Made by a program: the position numbers and the translations under genes | Notes under the pieces: model-generated | Seen by the model: only the letters and a program-made list of their open reading frames with translations | What the model was told of the DNA's origin: nothing | Databases searched by the model: none | In this document: positions 28,175 to 36,452 of the stretch, piece by piece | How positions within the stretch are numbered: position 1 is the first letter of the stretch | How the letters are laid out: every line of letters starts with the position of its first letter | From: Modestobacter sp. VKM Ac-2984 | GTDB taxonomy: Bacteria; Actinomycetota; Actinomycetes; Mycobacteriales; Geodermatophilaceae | Length of the DNA stretch: 64,000 nt | NCBI RefSeq assembly: GCF_026967985.1 | Contig: NZ_JAPVBJ010000009.1 | Span: 186,001 to 250,000 of the forward strand | Reading direction: 5' to 3'

Positions 28175-28930
28175 GTGACCGAACGTCCGACCGGAGAGCC
28201 TCTCGTCCGCATGTCCGGCGTCGACAAGTGGTTCGGCGAACTGCACGTCCTACAGGACATCGACCTGTCGATCGACCGGGGCGAGGTGGTCGTCGTCATC
28301 GGGCCGTCCGGCTCGGGCAAGTCGACGCTGTGCCGCACGATCAACCGTCTCGAGTCGATCGAGAACGGTGAGATCACCATCGACGGGCAGCAGCTGCCTG
28401 CCGAGGGCAAGGAGCTGGCCAAGCTGCGCGCCGACGTCGGCATGGTGTTCCAGAGCTTCAACCTCTTCGCCCACAAGACGGTGCTCGAGAACGTGACCCT
28501 CGGCCCGATCAAGGTGCGCAAGCAGTCCAAGGCCGACGCCGAGAAGCGGGCCCGCGAGCTGCTGGACCGGGTCGGCGTCGGCGCCCAGGCCGACAAGGTG
28601 CCCGCCCAGCTCTCCGGTGGTCAGCAGCAACGCGTCGCGATCGCCCGCGCGCTGGCCATGGACCCGAAGGTGATGCTCTTCGACGAGCCCACCTCGGCGC
28701 TCGACCCGGAGATGATCAACGAGGTCCTCGAGGTGATGGTGGGCCTGGCCCGGGACGGCATGACGATGGTCGTGGTCACCCACGAGATGGGCTTCGCCCG
28801 CAAGGCGGCCAACCGCGTCGTGTTCATGGACGGCGGCCGCATCGTCGAGTCCTCCACCCCGGAGGAGTTCTTCACCAACCCGAGCTCCGACCGGGCCAAG
28901 GACTTCCTCTCCAAGATCTTGAACCACTGA
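28175..28930 (+). CDS. gluA: Glutamate-type ABC transporter ATP-binding protein
   Basis: A 251-residue cytoplasmic ATPase of a polar amino acid importer. Walker A is [10 protein letters not shown]-loop VFQSFNLF, signature LSGGQQQR, Walker B VMLFDEP, and switch His VTHEMGF. GTG 28175 ([13 protein letters not shown]) is preferred as a leaderless start; an upstream ATG adds non-conserved residues. It is the first gene of a four-gene operon, ATPase-binding protein-permease-permease, the order of gluABCD in corynebacteria and relatives, so glutamate is the likely substrate. Confidence 0.9.
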   Translation: MTERPTGEPLVRMSGVDKWFGELHVLQDIDLSIDRGEVVVVIGPSGSGKSTLCRTINRLESIENGEITIDGQQLPAEGKELAKLRADVGMVFQSFNLFAHKTVLENVTLGPIKVRKQSKADAEKRARELLDRVGVGAQADKVPAQLSGGQQQRVAIARALAMDPKVMLFDEPTSALDPEMINEVLEVMVGLARDGMTMVVVTHEMGFARKAANRVVFMDGGRIVESSTPEEFFTNPSSDRAKDFLSKILNH

Positions 28931-28959
28931 CCACCCGCACACCCACGAGAGGACCCTCC

Positions 28960-29847
28960 ATGCGCATCACCCGCTACGCGGCCGCCGTCGCGGCCGCCGG
29001 CATCCTCATGACCGCCTGCTCCAGCGAGGCCGGCGACACCGTCGAAGAGGCCGCCGAGGCCCCCGAGCTCGCCGAGGAGGTCGACTTCGAGGCCGGGACG
29101 ACGATGGCCGAGCTCGCCGAGGCCGGCTCCATGACCGTCGGCACCAAGTTCGACCAGCCCGGGTTCGGGCTGCGCAACCCGTCCGGGGTGCCGGAGGGCT
29201 TCGACGTCGAGATCGCCAAGATCATCGCTGCCGAGCTCGGCATCGCGGCCGAGGACATCACCTGGACCGAGACCGTGTCGGCCAACCGTGAGCAGTTCAT
29301 CGAGAACGACAACGTGGACATGGTCGTGGCCACCTACACGATCAACGACGACCGCAAGCAGCGGATCGACTTCGCCGGCCCGTACTACGAGGCCGGGCAG
29401 GACATCATGGTCGCCGAGGGCAACCCGCTGGGCATCGAAGGTCCCGAGGACCTCGCGGGCAAGAACGTCTGCTCGGTGGAGGGCTCCACGCCCGCGGAGG
29501 AGATCCGCACCAACTACCCCGAGGCGCAGCTGACGCTGTTCGACGTCTACTCCAAGTGCGCCGACGCACTGGCCAACGGCCAGGTCGACGCCGTGACCAC
29601 GGACAACGTCATCCTCACCGGGATCGTCGCCGGCAGCCCGGACGAGTTCGACCTGGTCGGCAACCCCTTCACCCAGGAGCCCTACGGCATCGGCATCCCC
29701 AAGGGCGACGACGAGTTCCGGGCCTTCATCAACGACACCCTGGAAGAGGCCTACGAGTCCGGCGCCTGGGCGGAGGCGTGGGACGAGACCGCTGGTGCGA
29801 TCAGCGGCACCGACGCCCCCGAGCCGCCGGCCGTCGACCGCTACTGA
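28960..29847 (+). CDS. gluB: Glutamate-binding lipoprotein of ABC transporter
   Basis: A 295-residue extracytoplasmic binding protein. The signal peptide ends in the lipobox MTAC (Cys20), giving a lipid anchor. A Glu/Ala-rich spacer (21-45) is followed by the SBP family 3 fold: MTVGTKFDQPGFG, PEGFDVEIAKIIAAELG, ANREQFIENDNVDMVVATYTI, and GPYYEAGQDIMV. It has AGAGG upstream and lies 29 bp after gluA. A 15-bp hairpin follows the stop, which probably keeps binding-protein mRNA more abundant than that of the permeases. Confidence 0.92.
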   Translation: MRITRYAAAVAAAGILMTACSSEAGDTVEEAAEAPELAEEVDFEAGTTMAELAEAGSMTVGTKFDQPGFGLRNPSGVPEGFDVEIAKIIAAELGIAAEDITWTETVSANREQFIENDNVDMVVATYTINDDRKQRIDFAGPYYEAGQDIMVAEGNPLGIEGPEDLAGKNVCSVEGSTPAEEIRTNYPEAQLTLFDVYSKCADALANGQVDAVTTDNVILTGIVAGSPDEFDLVGNPFTQEPYGIGIPKGDDEFRAFINDTLEEAYESGAWAEAWDETAGAISGTDAPEPPAVDRY

Positions 29848-29858
29848 TCGTCCCGTGA

Positions 29859-29893
29859 GGGCTGCCGGGCGGGTCGACCCCGCCCGGCAGCCC
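29859..29893 (+). terminator. Intercistronic 15-bp hairpin between gluB and gluC
   Basis: Arms 29859-29873 and 29879-29893 are perfectly complementary around TCGAC. It lies inside the operon, 31 bp before the gluC start, and fits a partial terminator or mRNA 3'-end stabiliser. Confidence 0.65.
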
Positions 29894-29924
29894 CGCACCA
29901 CCCCCGGCCTCGAGAGGAGGCGCA

Positions 29925-30572
29925 GTGCAGTTCCTGATCGACAACTTCCCGCTGCTGTGGGACGCCTTCCTCACGACGCTGAGCCTGTCCCTGCTCGCCG
30001 GCGTGCTGGCCCTGGTGCTGGGCACCGCGCTGGCGGCCTTCCGGGTCAGCCCCATCCCCCCGCTGCGCGGGCTGTCCACCTTCTACGTCGAGACCTTCCG
30101 CAACACCCCGTTGACGGTGGTCTTCTTCTTCATCATCTTCGGGCTGCCGCAGATCGACTTCTCGGTCGGCTTCTTCACCGGCTCGGTGCTCGCCGTCGGC
30201 CTCTACACCGCCGCGTTCGTCTGTGAGGCGGTCCGTTCGGGCATCAACGCCGTCTCGGCCGGCCAGGCCGAGGCCTCACGCGCCATCGGGCTCACCTTCG
30301 GCCAGTCGCTGCGCGAGGTGGTGCTGCCGCAGGCCTTCCGGTCGGTCGTCCCGCCGCTGGGCAACGTCTGGATCGCCATGGTGAAGAACACCTCGATCGC
30401 CGCGGGCTTCGCGGTCTCGGAGCTGACCGCGTCCATGCAGCGTCTGTCCAACGCCAACGCCGGGGAGCTGGTGCTGGTCCTGGTGGCCGTCGTCGTCGGC
30501 TACATGCTGATCACGCTGCCCTCGGCCTACGCGATCAGCCGGGTGGAGCGACGGGTGGCGATCCTGCGATGA
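29925..30572 (+). CDS. gluC: Glutamate-type ABC transporter permease
   Basis: A 215-residue HisM-type inner-membrane permease with about five helices. The EAA loop for contact with the ATPase is EASRAIGLTFGQSLREVVLPQAFR, described here as residues about 110-135. The GTG start at 29925 has GAGAGGAGG upstream. The stop overlaps the start of gluD as ATGA. Confidence 0.92.
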   Translation: MQFLIDNFPLLWDAFLTTLSLSLLAGVLALVLGTALAAFRVSPIPPLRGLSTFYVETFRNTPLTVVFFFIIFGLPQIDFSVGFFTGSVLAVGLYTAAFVCEAVRSGINAVSAGQAEASRAIGLTFGQSLREVVLPQAFRSVVPPLGNVWIAMVKNTSIAAGFAVSELTASMQRLSNANAGELVLVLVAVVVGYMLITLPSAYAISRVERRVAILR

Positions 30573-31456
30573 GCGCTCCGGTCCTGTTCGACGTGCCCGG
30601 CCCCAAGGCCCAGGCCCGGATCCGCATCGGCTCCGCCGTCGGCGCGCTGGTGGTGCTGGCGATCGTCGGCTTCGTCCTGCTCCGCCTGGCAGGCAACGAC
30701 CAGCTCGACCCGCAGCGCTGGGCCGTGCTCTTCGACCCCGCCAGCGGCGTGCCCCAGGCGCTCGGTGAGGCGCTGCTGCGCACGTTGCAGGTCGCCCTCG
30801 TCGGGATGGTCTTCGCGACCCTCCTGGGGCTGCTGCTGGCAGCGGGCCGCCTGTCGGACCACAGCTGGGTCCGGATCCCGGTCACCACGGTCATCGAGTT
30901 CTTCCGCGCGATCCCACTGCTCGTGGTGATCTTCGCGCTGTTCTTCATCCTGCCGAGCTTCGGCATCCGGCTCAGCGCCTACGCCGCGCTCACCGGCGGA
31001 CTGGTGCTCTACAACATGGCGGTGCTGGCCGAGATCTTCCGGGCCGGGATCATGTCGATCGACAAGGGGCAGCGGGAGGCAGCCTTCGGCATCGGGCTGC
31101 GCAAGTCCCAGGTGATGACCTTGGTGCTGCTCCCCCAGGCCGTGCGCCGGATGCTCCCGGTGCTCATCGCCCAACTGGTGGTGCTGCTCAAGGACAGCTC
31201 GCTGGGCTTCATCATCGGCTACTTCGAGCTGCTGCGGCAGGCCCGCAGCCTGGTCGAGTTCTTCATCCCGCGGTTCGGCGACCAGTACACCTTCCAGCTG
31301 TACGTGGGCGCCGGGCTGATCTACATCATCGTCAACGTGCTCCTCTCCCAGCTGGCCAAGTACGTCGAACGACGCGGGCGCCGGCAGAAGGCCACCGTCG
31401 CGACCGAGCCGATCCGGATGCCGGACGAGAACGCGCCCACCACCACCGGCATCTAG
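30569..31456 (+). CDS. gluD: Glutamate-type ABC transporter permease
   Basis: A 295-residue permease, partner of gluC. A hydrophobic N-terminal helix (about 28-45) precedes the HisM-type core (about 65-270), with EAAFGIGLRKSQVMTLVLLP as the ATPase-contact loop. The last 30 residues are polar and basic (RRGRRQKATVATEPIRMP). ATG 30569 overlaps the gluC stop. No clear hairpin follows. Confidence 0.92.
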   Translation: MSAPVLFDVPGPKAQARIRIGSAVGALVVLAIVGFVLLRLAGNDQLDPQRWAVLFDPASGVPQALGEALLRTLQVALVGMVFATLLGLLLAAGRLSDHSWVRIPVTTVIEFFRAIPLLVVIFALFFILPSFGIRLSAYAALTGGLVLYNMAVLAEIFRAGIMSIDKGQREAAFGIGLRKSQVMTLVLLPQAVRRMLPVLIAQLVVLLKDSSLGFIIGYFELLRQARSLVEFFIPRFGDQYTFQLYVGAGLIYIIVNVLLSQLAKYVERRGRRQKATVATEPIRMPDENAPTTTGI

Positions 31457-31823
31457 CGTTCGACCCGGTCCCGCTGCGCGCCGGACCGTCGGGGCGCCGG
31501 CGGGTGGGACCGACCCCGGCTCCGATGCCACCCCCATGAGGGCGTGCAGGACGCGCCGGGCAGCCGTACTGTCGACCGGCGGTGTCCGGCCCCGTGCGTC
31601 GTACGGCGGGCGGGTGGCCGGTGCGACGCCCGGGACCGGCTCCAACCGTCGCACGATGCGGCGGCTGAGCAGGCCCGGGCGTGGGCCGGGCCGGCGCGTC
31701 GGGTGCCGTCGGGGTGCCCAAGTCCCGGGCGTGCCCCGGTCCTCCTCGGCGGGCAGGTCTGCCCTGGTGCGGCACGGCGCTTGGCACCTTCAGCCGGTTC
31801 GTTCCCGCCCGCCGGCTGCCGAG
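31457..31823. other. Gene-free region downstream of gluD
   Basis: This 367-bp stretch has open frames only by GC bias. They are Arg/Pro-rich and look like shadow coding. No hairpin, promoter or known motif was recognised. Confidence 0.5.
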
Positions 31824-32243
31824 ATGAGAAGCGTGACCTCCACCGCCGCTGCTCCCCGCCACATGCACCTGGACCTCGACGAGGACGACGACCTGGCCAC
31901 CACCACCCAGATCTTCGTGAGCAAGCTGCGTGCCAGCGCACGCCGGTTCGCCGCCGCCGCCGGCGCGGACTCGGCGATCGTCCGAGAGGCCGTGCCACCG
32001 GCCCGGCACCGTCGCTCTCGCTGCCGCGTGGTGCTGCTGTACGTCGGTGGACAGGAGACCGACGTGACCTTCCTGGGCCCGTCCAGCTCGCTCGCGGGCA
32101 AGGAGGTCACCATGTCGCAGTTCGACACCGCGATCGAGCTGTGGCTGCGGGCCGGGCAGGAGCGCAGCCGGCGTTGGCTGATGCCGGACGAGGAGGCCGC
32201 CGACGGCGTGGCCATCGACATCTCCGCCTGGTTGAACCGCTGA
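31824..32243 (+). CDS. Hypothetical 139-residue protein
   Basis: Probable gene of unknown function. The likely start is ATG 31824; a GTG at 31833, with GAGAAG just upstream, is an alternative. After an acidic stretch (HLDLDEDDD) comes a compact domain with helix IFVSKLRASARRFAAAAGA, a basic segment PARHRRSRCRVVLLYVGG and a C-terminal region FDTAIELWLRAGQERSRRWLMPDEEAADG. The regular codon pattern and the terminator that follows support it. No family was recognised. Upstream sequence in this frame is Arg-rich and unlikely to be coding. Confidence 0.6.
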   Translation: MRSVTSTAAAPRHMHLDLDEDDDLATTTQIFVSKLRASARRFAAAAGADSAIVREAVPPARHRRSRCRVVLLYVGGQETDVTFLGPSSSLAGKEVTMSQFDTAIELWLRAGQERSRRWLMPDEEAADGVAIDISAWLNR

Positions 32244-32332
32244 GCGACCATCCGGGGCACTGATCGTCCGGCTCACCCCACCCACGAGGCGCCGACCGGT
32301 CCACCCTGCCCCGGGGCGGGACCGAGATCCCC

Positions 32333-32382
32333 GAACGCAGATCAGCCGATGCGAAGATCGTCGCATCGGCTGATCTGCGTTC
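32333..32382. terminator. Perfect 22-bp bidirectional hairpin between convergent genes
   Basis: Arms 32333-32354 and 32361-32382 pair without mismatch around AGATCG. It separates the 139-residue gene from the convergent recA-recX operon. It is the longest perfect stem I found in the window and is less GC-rich than the others. Confidence 0.88.
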
Positions 32383-32422
32383 TGCGGACAGCGGCGGCCG
32401 GGTGGACACCCGGCTCAGGCTC

Positions 32423-33421
32423 TCAGGGCAGGTCGTCGACCGGCAGTGAGTCCGGTGGCGGTCGCAACCGGCCGATCGACCGGGCCAGCCCCTCCCCCAC
32501 CTCGCCGCCCACGTCGGCCTCCTCGCCACCGGTGGCGCGAGCGCGGGCAGCAGCACGGGCAGCCGAGCGCTCGCGTGACCACGGCACCGGTGCGACGAGG
32601 TCCGGGTCCGGTTCGCTGGACGTCTCGATCGGCGCAGGCTGGCCTCCCGGGCCGGCAGCTGGCAGTGCCCCCGGCGGGTCGTCGGAGAGCTCGTCGTCGA
32701 GGCCGTCGAGGGCCTCCCGGACCACGTAGCCGGCCAGCCCGCCGCCGTAGCCCTTGCGGGCGAGCATGCCGACCAGGCGCCGCTCCGCCGTCACCCGGTC
32801 GAGTCGGCGCATCGAGGGCAGCTTGCGCTCGACCAGCCGCCGGGCGGAGTCCCACTCGTCCTGCGGGTCGACCTCGGCCACGGCGGCCGCGGCGACCTCG
32901 CCGTCGACGCCCTTGGCCCGCAGTTCCGACGCCAGTGCCCGCCGGGCCAGGCCGCGACCGGACTGCCGGGTGGAGACCCAGGCGGCCGCGAACGCCGCGT
33001 CGTCGATGAGCCCGACCTCGGTGAAGCGGTCGAGCACCGCGGCCGCGGCCTCGTCGGGCACGTCCTTCTTGGCCAGCAGGTCGGCCAGTTGCTTGCGGGT
33101 CTTGGGGGTTCCGGTCAGCGCCCGAAGACAGATCCCCCGGGCGACCGCCTCGGGGTCCTCCATCTCGGCCGGCCCATCGGACTCGTCGGCGTCCGCCGAC
33201 GTACGGCTCCACTGGGGACCCGAGCTGCGACCGCCACGCTTACGGCGGCCACCGGACTCGGACCGGTCGGATGGATCTCCACCAGTCCGGGCACCGCCGA
33301 TCCCGGCACTGCCCGGACCGGGACGACGCCGACCGGACCGGCGACCTCCGTCACCGGCCGGTCCGGCGTCGTCCCCGAAGCCGTCGCTGCCCGGCCCGCC
33401 ATCGGTCAGCGCATCGGACAC
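32423..33421 (-). CDS. recX: RecX, RecA modulator, with long disordered extensions
   Basis: A 332-residue protein with a RecX core at about 85-245: EAVARGICLRALTGTPKTRKQL, three-helix repeats with GLIDDAAFAAAWV, and RRLVGMLARKGYGGGLAGYVVREAL. RecX binds RecA filaments and limits recombinase and coprotease activity. The first 80 residues (Gly/Arg/Asp/Ser) and the last 85 (Pro/Ala/Glu) are low-complexity, making it roughly twice the usual 150-200 residues. The GTG start is 8 bp after the recA stop, so it is co-transcribed from the SOS-controlled recA promoter. Confidence 0.93.
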   Translation of the reverse strand: MSDALTDGGPGSDGFGDDAGPAGDGGRRSGRRRPGPGSAGIGGARTGGDPSDRSESGGRRKRGGRSSGPQWSRTSADADESDGPAEMEDPEAVARGICLRALTGTPKTRKQLADLLAKKDVPDEAAAAVLDRFTEVGLIDDAAFAAAWVSTRQSGRGLARRALASELRAKGVDGEVAAAAVAEVDPQDEWDSARRLVERKLPSMRRLDRVTAERRLVGMLARKGYGGGLAGYVVREALDGLDDELSDDPPGALPAAGPGGQPAPIETSSEPDPDLVAPVPWSRERSAARAAARARATGGEEADVGGEVGEGLARSIGRLRPPPDSLPVDDLP

Positions 33422-33429
33422 CGGCGGGA

Positions 33430-34464
33430 TCAGAAGTCAGCCGGTGCGTCCGCCGGGGCCGCAGCGGCCACGACCCCGATGCCGAGCTTCTCCTTGATCT
33501 TCTTCTCGATCTCGTCGGCGAGGTCGGGGTTGTCCCGCAGGAAGGTGCGGGCGTTCTCCTTGCCCTGGCCGAGCTGGTCGCCCTCGTAGGTGTACCAAGC
33601 GCCGGACTTGCGGACGAAGCCCTGCTCGACGCCCATGTCGATGAGCCCACCCTCGCGGCTGAAGCCATGACCCCAGATGAGGTCGAGCTCGGCCTGCTTG
33701 AACGGGGCGGCCACCTTGTTCTTGACGACCTTCACCCGCACCCGGCTGCCGACCGCGTCGGTGCCCTGCTTGAGGGTCTCGATCCGGCGGATGTCCAGCC
33801 GCACCGAGGCGTAGAACTTCAGCGCCCGGCCACCGGTGGTGACCTCGGGCGAGCCGTAGACCACGCCGACCTTCTCGCGCAGCTGGTTGATGAAGATGCA
33901 GGTGGTGCCGGAGTTGCTGAGCGCACCGGTGATCTTGCGCAGCGCCTGGCTCATCAGCCGGGCCTGCAGACCGACGTGACTGTCGCCCATCTCGCCCTCG
34001 ATCTCGGCGCGGGGCACCAGGGCCGCCACCGAGTCGACGACGATGAGGTCGAGCGCCCCGGAGCGGATCAGCATGTCGGCGATCTCCAGCGCCTGCTCAC
34101 CGGTGTCGGGCTGGCTGATCAGCAGGGCGTCGGTGTCGACGCCGATCGCCCGGGCGTAGTCGGGGTCGAGGGCGTGCTCGGCGTCGATGAAGGCGACGAT
34201 GCCGCCGGCCGCCTGGGCGTTGGCCACCGCGTGCAGGGCGACCGTCGTCTTGCCGGAGGCCTCGGGGCCGTACACCTCGACGACGCGGCCGCGGGGCAGG
34301 CCGCCGACACCGAGGGCGATGTCGAGGGCGACGGAGCCGGTGGGGATGACCTTCATGGCGACCTCGGGCGAGTCGCCCAGGCGCATGACGGAGCCCTTGC
34401 CGAACTGCTTGTCGATCTGGGCGAGGGCCATGTCGAGGGCCTTGTCGCGGTCGAGCGTTGCCAT
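33430..34464 (-). CDS. recA: Recombinase RecA
   Basis: A 344-residue recombinase, central to homologous recombination and LexA self-cleavage. Walker A is GPEASGKTT (about 67-75), Walker [11 protein letters not shown], loop L1 [22 protein letters not shown]2 [21 protein letters not shown]. No intein is present. ATG 34464 (MATLDRDK) is the conserved start. A LexA box lies 121 bp upstream. The C-terminus is Ala-rich. Co-transcribed with recX. Confidence 0.98.
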   Translation of the reverse strand: MATLDRDKALDMALAQIDKQFGKGSVMRLGDSPEVAMKVIPTGSVALDIALGVGGLPRGRVVEVYGPEASGKTTVALHAVANAQAAGGIVAFIDAEHALDPDYARAIGVDTDALLISQPDTGEQALEIADMLIRSGALDLIVVDSVAALVPRAEIEGEMGDSHVGLQARLMSQALRKITGALSNSGTTCIFINQLREKVGVVYGSPEVTTGGRALKFYASVRLDIRRIETLKQGTDAVGSRVRVKVVKNKVAAPFKQAELDLIWGHGFSREGGLIDMGVEQGFVRKSGAWYTYEGDQLGQGKENARTFLRDNPDLADEIEKKIKEKLGIGVVAAAAPADAPADF

Positions 34465-34584
34465 GGTGGCCACCTTCGGATGTCGCTGTAGCGGGTCGTT
34501 GCCGACGCTAGGGCCGGGGTCTGACACTTTCCGCGGACCGGGCACATCTGTGGAGAGACACCGGACCTGTGGAGCCACGGTATG

Positions 34585-34600
34585 CCGAACACCTGTTCGA
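34585..34600 (-). promoter_or_regulatory. LexA box in front of recA
   Basis: CCGAACACCTGTTCGA on the plus strand (TCGAACAGGTGTTCGG on the minus strand) fits TCGAAC-N4-GTTCG. It lies in the 228-bp region between recA and the HxlR gene and places recA-recX in the SOS regulon. Confidence 0.88.
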
Positions 34601-34692
34601 ATCCAGTGACACGCCGGTTCGGCGCGTCACGCCGACCCGCACCCTCCGGCAACGCCCTCGACCGGCACCGCAGACCGCCCGGGGCGACGGGG

Positions 34693-35130
34693 TCAACGCG
34701 GCGGGCGGACCTCGTCGACCGCGGCCCGGGACGCGTGGACGGCGGGCATCCGGCCCTCGACGAAGGTGATGAGCGCCAGCAGGTGCGGCACGAGGGCGGC
34801 ACCGTCCTCGGTCAGTCGGTACTCCACGTGCGGGGGGATCGCCGACCGGACCTCGCGGTGCACCCAGCCGTCCCGCTCCAGGGTCTGCAGGCTCTGCGCC
34901 AGCATCCGCTCGCTCACGCCCTCGATCCGGCGACGCAGCTCACCGAACCGGTGCGGCGACTCGGCCAGGGCGGACAGCGCCAGGAGGGACCACTTGCCGG
35001 TCACGTGCTCCAGCGCCTCGCGGGAGGTGCAGGCGCGCCGGAAGACGTCGGCCACCAGCTCCTCGACCGTCTGCTCCACCACACCCTCGCCTGCGTCGCG
35101 CACGCCACCAGAGTACCGTCCGGACGGCAT
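34693..35130 (-). CDS. HxlR-family redox-type regulator (QorR/YtfH-like)
   Basis: A 145-residue winged-helix protein of the HxlR (DUF24) family: VTGKWSLLALSALAESPHRFGELRRRIEGVSERMLAQSLQTLERDGWV (about 44-92), then REVRSAIPPHVEYRLTEDG. A conserved N-terminal Cys34 (RRACTSREALEHV) matches the thiol switch of QorR/YodB-type members that respond to quinones, diamide or peroxide. It is divergent from a QOR2-like reductase, exactly the ytfH-ytfG arrangement of E. coli, and shares an operator with it. ATG 35130 abuts the operator; a GTG at 35103 is another possible start. Confidence 0.87.
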   Translation of the reverse strand: MPSGRYSGGVRDAGEGVVEQTVEELVADVFRRACTSREALEHVTGKWSLLALSALAESPHRFGELRRRIEGVSERMLAQSLQTLERDGWVHREVRSAIPPHVEYRLTEDGAALVPHLLALITFVEGRMPAVHASRAAVDEVRPPR

Positions 35131-35131
35131 G

Positions 35132-35150
35132 CACTTACTGTTCGTAAGTG
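35132..35150. promoter_or_regulatory. HxlR operator in divergent promoter
   Basis: CACTTAC-TGTTC-GTAAGTG is a perfect 7-5-7 inverted repeat, the ACTTAC-N5-GTAAGT type bound by HxlR/DUF24 repressors. It lies between the regulator and reductase genes. Confidence 0.82.
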
Positions 35151-35183
35151 CCAGTCATGCAGGAAGCACTCGGAGGAGTCCCC

Positions 35184-36041
35184 TTGATCACCGTCACCGG
35201 AGCCACCGGCCAGCTCGGCCGGCTCGTCGTCACCGGACTGCTCGACGCCGGGGTGCCCGCCGGCGAGGTCGTCGCCGTCGTCCGCGACCCGGAGAAGGCC
35301 GGCGACCTCGCCGCGCGCGGGGTCCAGGTCCGTCGGGCGGAGTACGGCGACCGGGCGAGCCTCGAGTCCGCCCTGCAGGGCAGCGACCGACTGCTGCTGG
35401 TCTCCGGCAACGAGGTCGGCCAGCGGGTGGCCCAGCACGGCAACGTGCTGCGGGCCGCGAAAGCCGCCGGCGTCGGGCTGGTCGCTTACACCAGCGCACC
35501 GAAGGTCGACGACACCCCGCTGCCGCTGGCCCCGGAGCACGCCGCCACCGAGCGGCTGATCGCCGACGTCGGCCTGCCGGCGGTGGTGCTGCGGAACAAC
35601 TGGTACCTGGAGAACTACGACCAGCAGATCCGCACCGCCGCCGAGACCGGCGAGGTCGTCGGCAGCTCGGGCGCGGGGAAGATCGCGGCGGCGACGCGGG
35701 CCGACTTCGCGGCGGGGGCGGTCGCCGTCCTGACCGCGGCGGAGCCCGAGCCGGGCGTCGTCGAGCTGGGTGGCGACCAGGCGTTCACGCTCGCCGACCT
35801 CGCTGCCGCCGTCGCCGCCGAGACCGGCCGGGAGGTCACCTACCGCGACCTCTCCGCGGAGGAGCACGTGCAGTTCCTGCTCGGGCAGGGTCTGCCGCAG
35901 GAGACCGCCGAGTTCGTCGTCGGCCTCGACCAGTCGATCGCCCAGGGCGCCCTGGACACCGGGAGCACCGCGCTGTCCGGGCTCATCCGCCGGCCGACCA
36001 CGCCGCTCGCCGACCACGTCCGCTCGGTCCTGAGGGGCTGA
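35184..36041 (+). CDS. qorB: NAD(P)H:quinone oxidoreductase type 2-like (NmrA/SDR family)
   Basis: A 285-residue atypical short-chain reductase. The Rossmann motif is TGATGQLGRLV (about 4-14), followed by AVVRDPEKAGDL, LLLVSGNEVGQR and YTSAPKVDDTPLPLAPEH, which match the QOR2/YtfG group that reduces quinones with NADPH. The start is placed at TTG 35184 because GGAGGAG lies 7 bp before it. A GTG at 35148 is in frame but falls in the operator and adds no conserved residues. It is divergent from the HxlR regulator, which probably represses it until a quinone or oxidant oxidises Cys34. Confidence 0.87.
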   Translation: MITVTGATGQLGRLVVTGLLDAGVPAGEVVAVVRDPEKAGDLAARGVQVRRAEYGDRASLESALQGSDRLLLVSGNEVGQRVAQHGNVLRAAKAAGVGLVAYTSAPKVDDTPLPLAPEHAATERLIADVGLPAVVLRNNWYLENYDQQIRTAAETGEVVGSSGAGKIAAATRADFAAGAVAVLTAAEPEPGVVELGGDQAFTLADLAAAVAAETGREVTYRDLSAEEHVQFLLGQGLPQETAEFVVGLDQSIAQGALDTGSTALSGLIRRPTTPLADHVRSVLRG

Positions 36042-36077
36042 GCCCGCGTCCCGCCGGAGGAGGGCCCGGAGGAGAGC

Positions 36078-36272
36078 TCAGCGCTCCTTCGGCGGGACGT
36101 CGTACTCCTTGCAGATCTCCAGCCAGACGGTGCGCACCGGCACGCCGGCCTCGATCGCCTGGGCGGGCGTGCGCCCACCCAGCGGGCCGAAGACGTGGTC
36201 GCTGGCCACGCTCTGCGCGCGGATCGCACCGAACTGGCGCTCCATCCGGGACCGGAACTCCTGCAACCGCAC
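36078..36272 (-). CDS. DUF3046 protein
   Basis: A 64-residue protein from GTG 36272: MRLQEFRSRMERQFG start, HVFGPLGGRTPAQAIEAGV centre, WLEICKEYDVPPKER end. This is the short DUF3046 family found near recA in many actinobacteria. Function is unknown. It is convergent with the QOR2 gene. Confidence 0.88.
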   Translation of the reverse strand: MRLQEFRSRMERQFGAIRAQSVASDHVFGPLGGRTPAQAIEAGVPVRTVWLEICKEYDVPPKER

Positions 36273-36338
36273 GCCCCGACGGTACCCACCGGGCGGTGAC
36301 CTGTGCGCCGGGCACCACCGGCGTCCTACGCTCGGCGC

Positions 36339-36452
36339 ATGGTCCCCAGCACCGGTTCGCCCACCTGGGACGTCATCCTGCAGATCGGCATCGTCCTCGC
36401 CCTGGTCACGCTGCTGGTCCTGTTGGGGCGGGACTACCTCAACCGGCGCTGA
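36339..36452 (+). CDS. Candidate 37-residue single-span membrane protein
   Basis: ATG 36339 opens a 37-residue frame: a short polar N-terminus (MVPSTGSPTWD), one hydrophobic helix (about 12-31, VILQIGIVLALVTLLVLLG) and a basic end RDYLNRR, giving N-out, C-in topology. TACGCT (36327-36332) ends 6 bp before the ATG, consistent with a leaderless transcript. It overlaps the last 19 bp of the convergent MFS gene. It is too short for most gene finders. Support is compositional and positional only. Confidence 0.5.
   Translation: MVPSTGSPTWDVILQIGIVLALVTLLVLLGRDYLNRR

Noticed and set aside
31457-31823. N-terminal extension of the 139-residue protein into the upstream gap
   Set aside because: The extension is Arg/Pro/Gly-rich without family character, and better start codons lie at 31824-31833.
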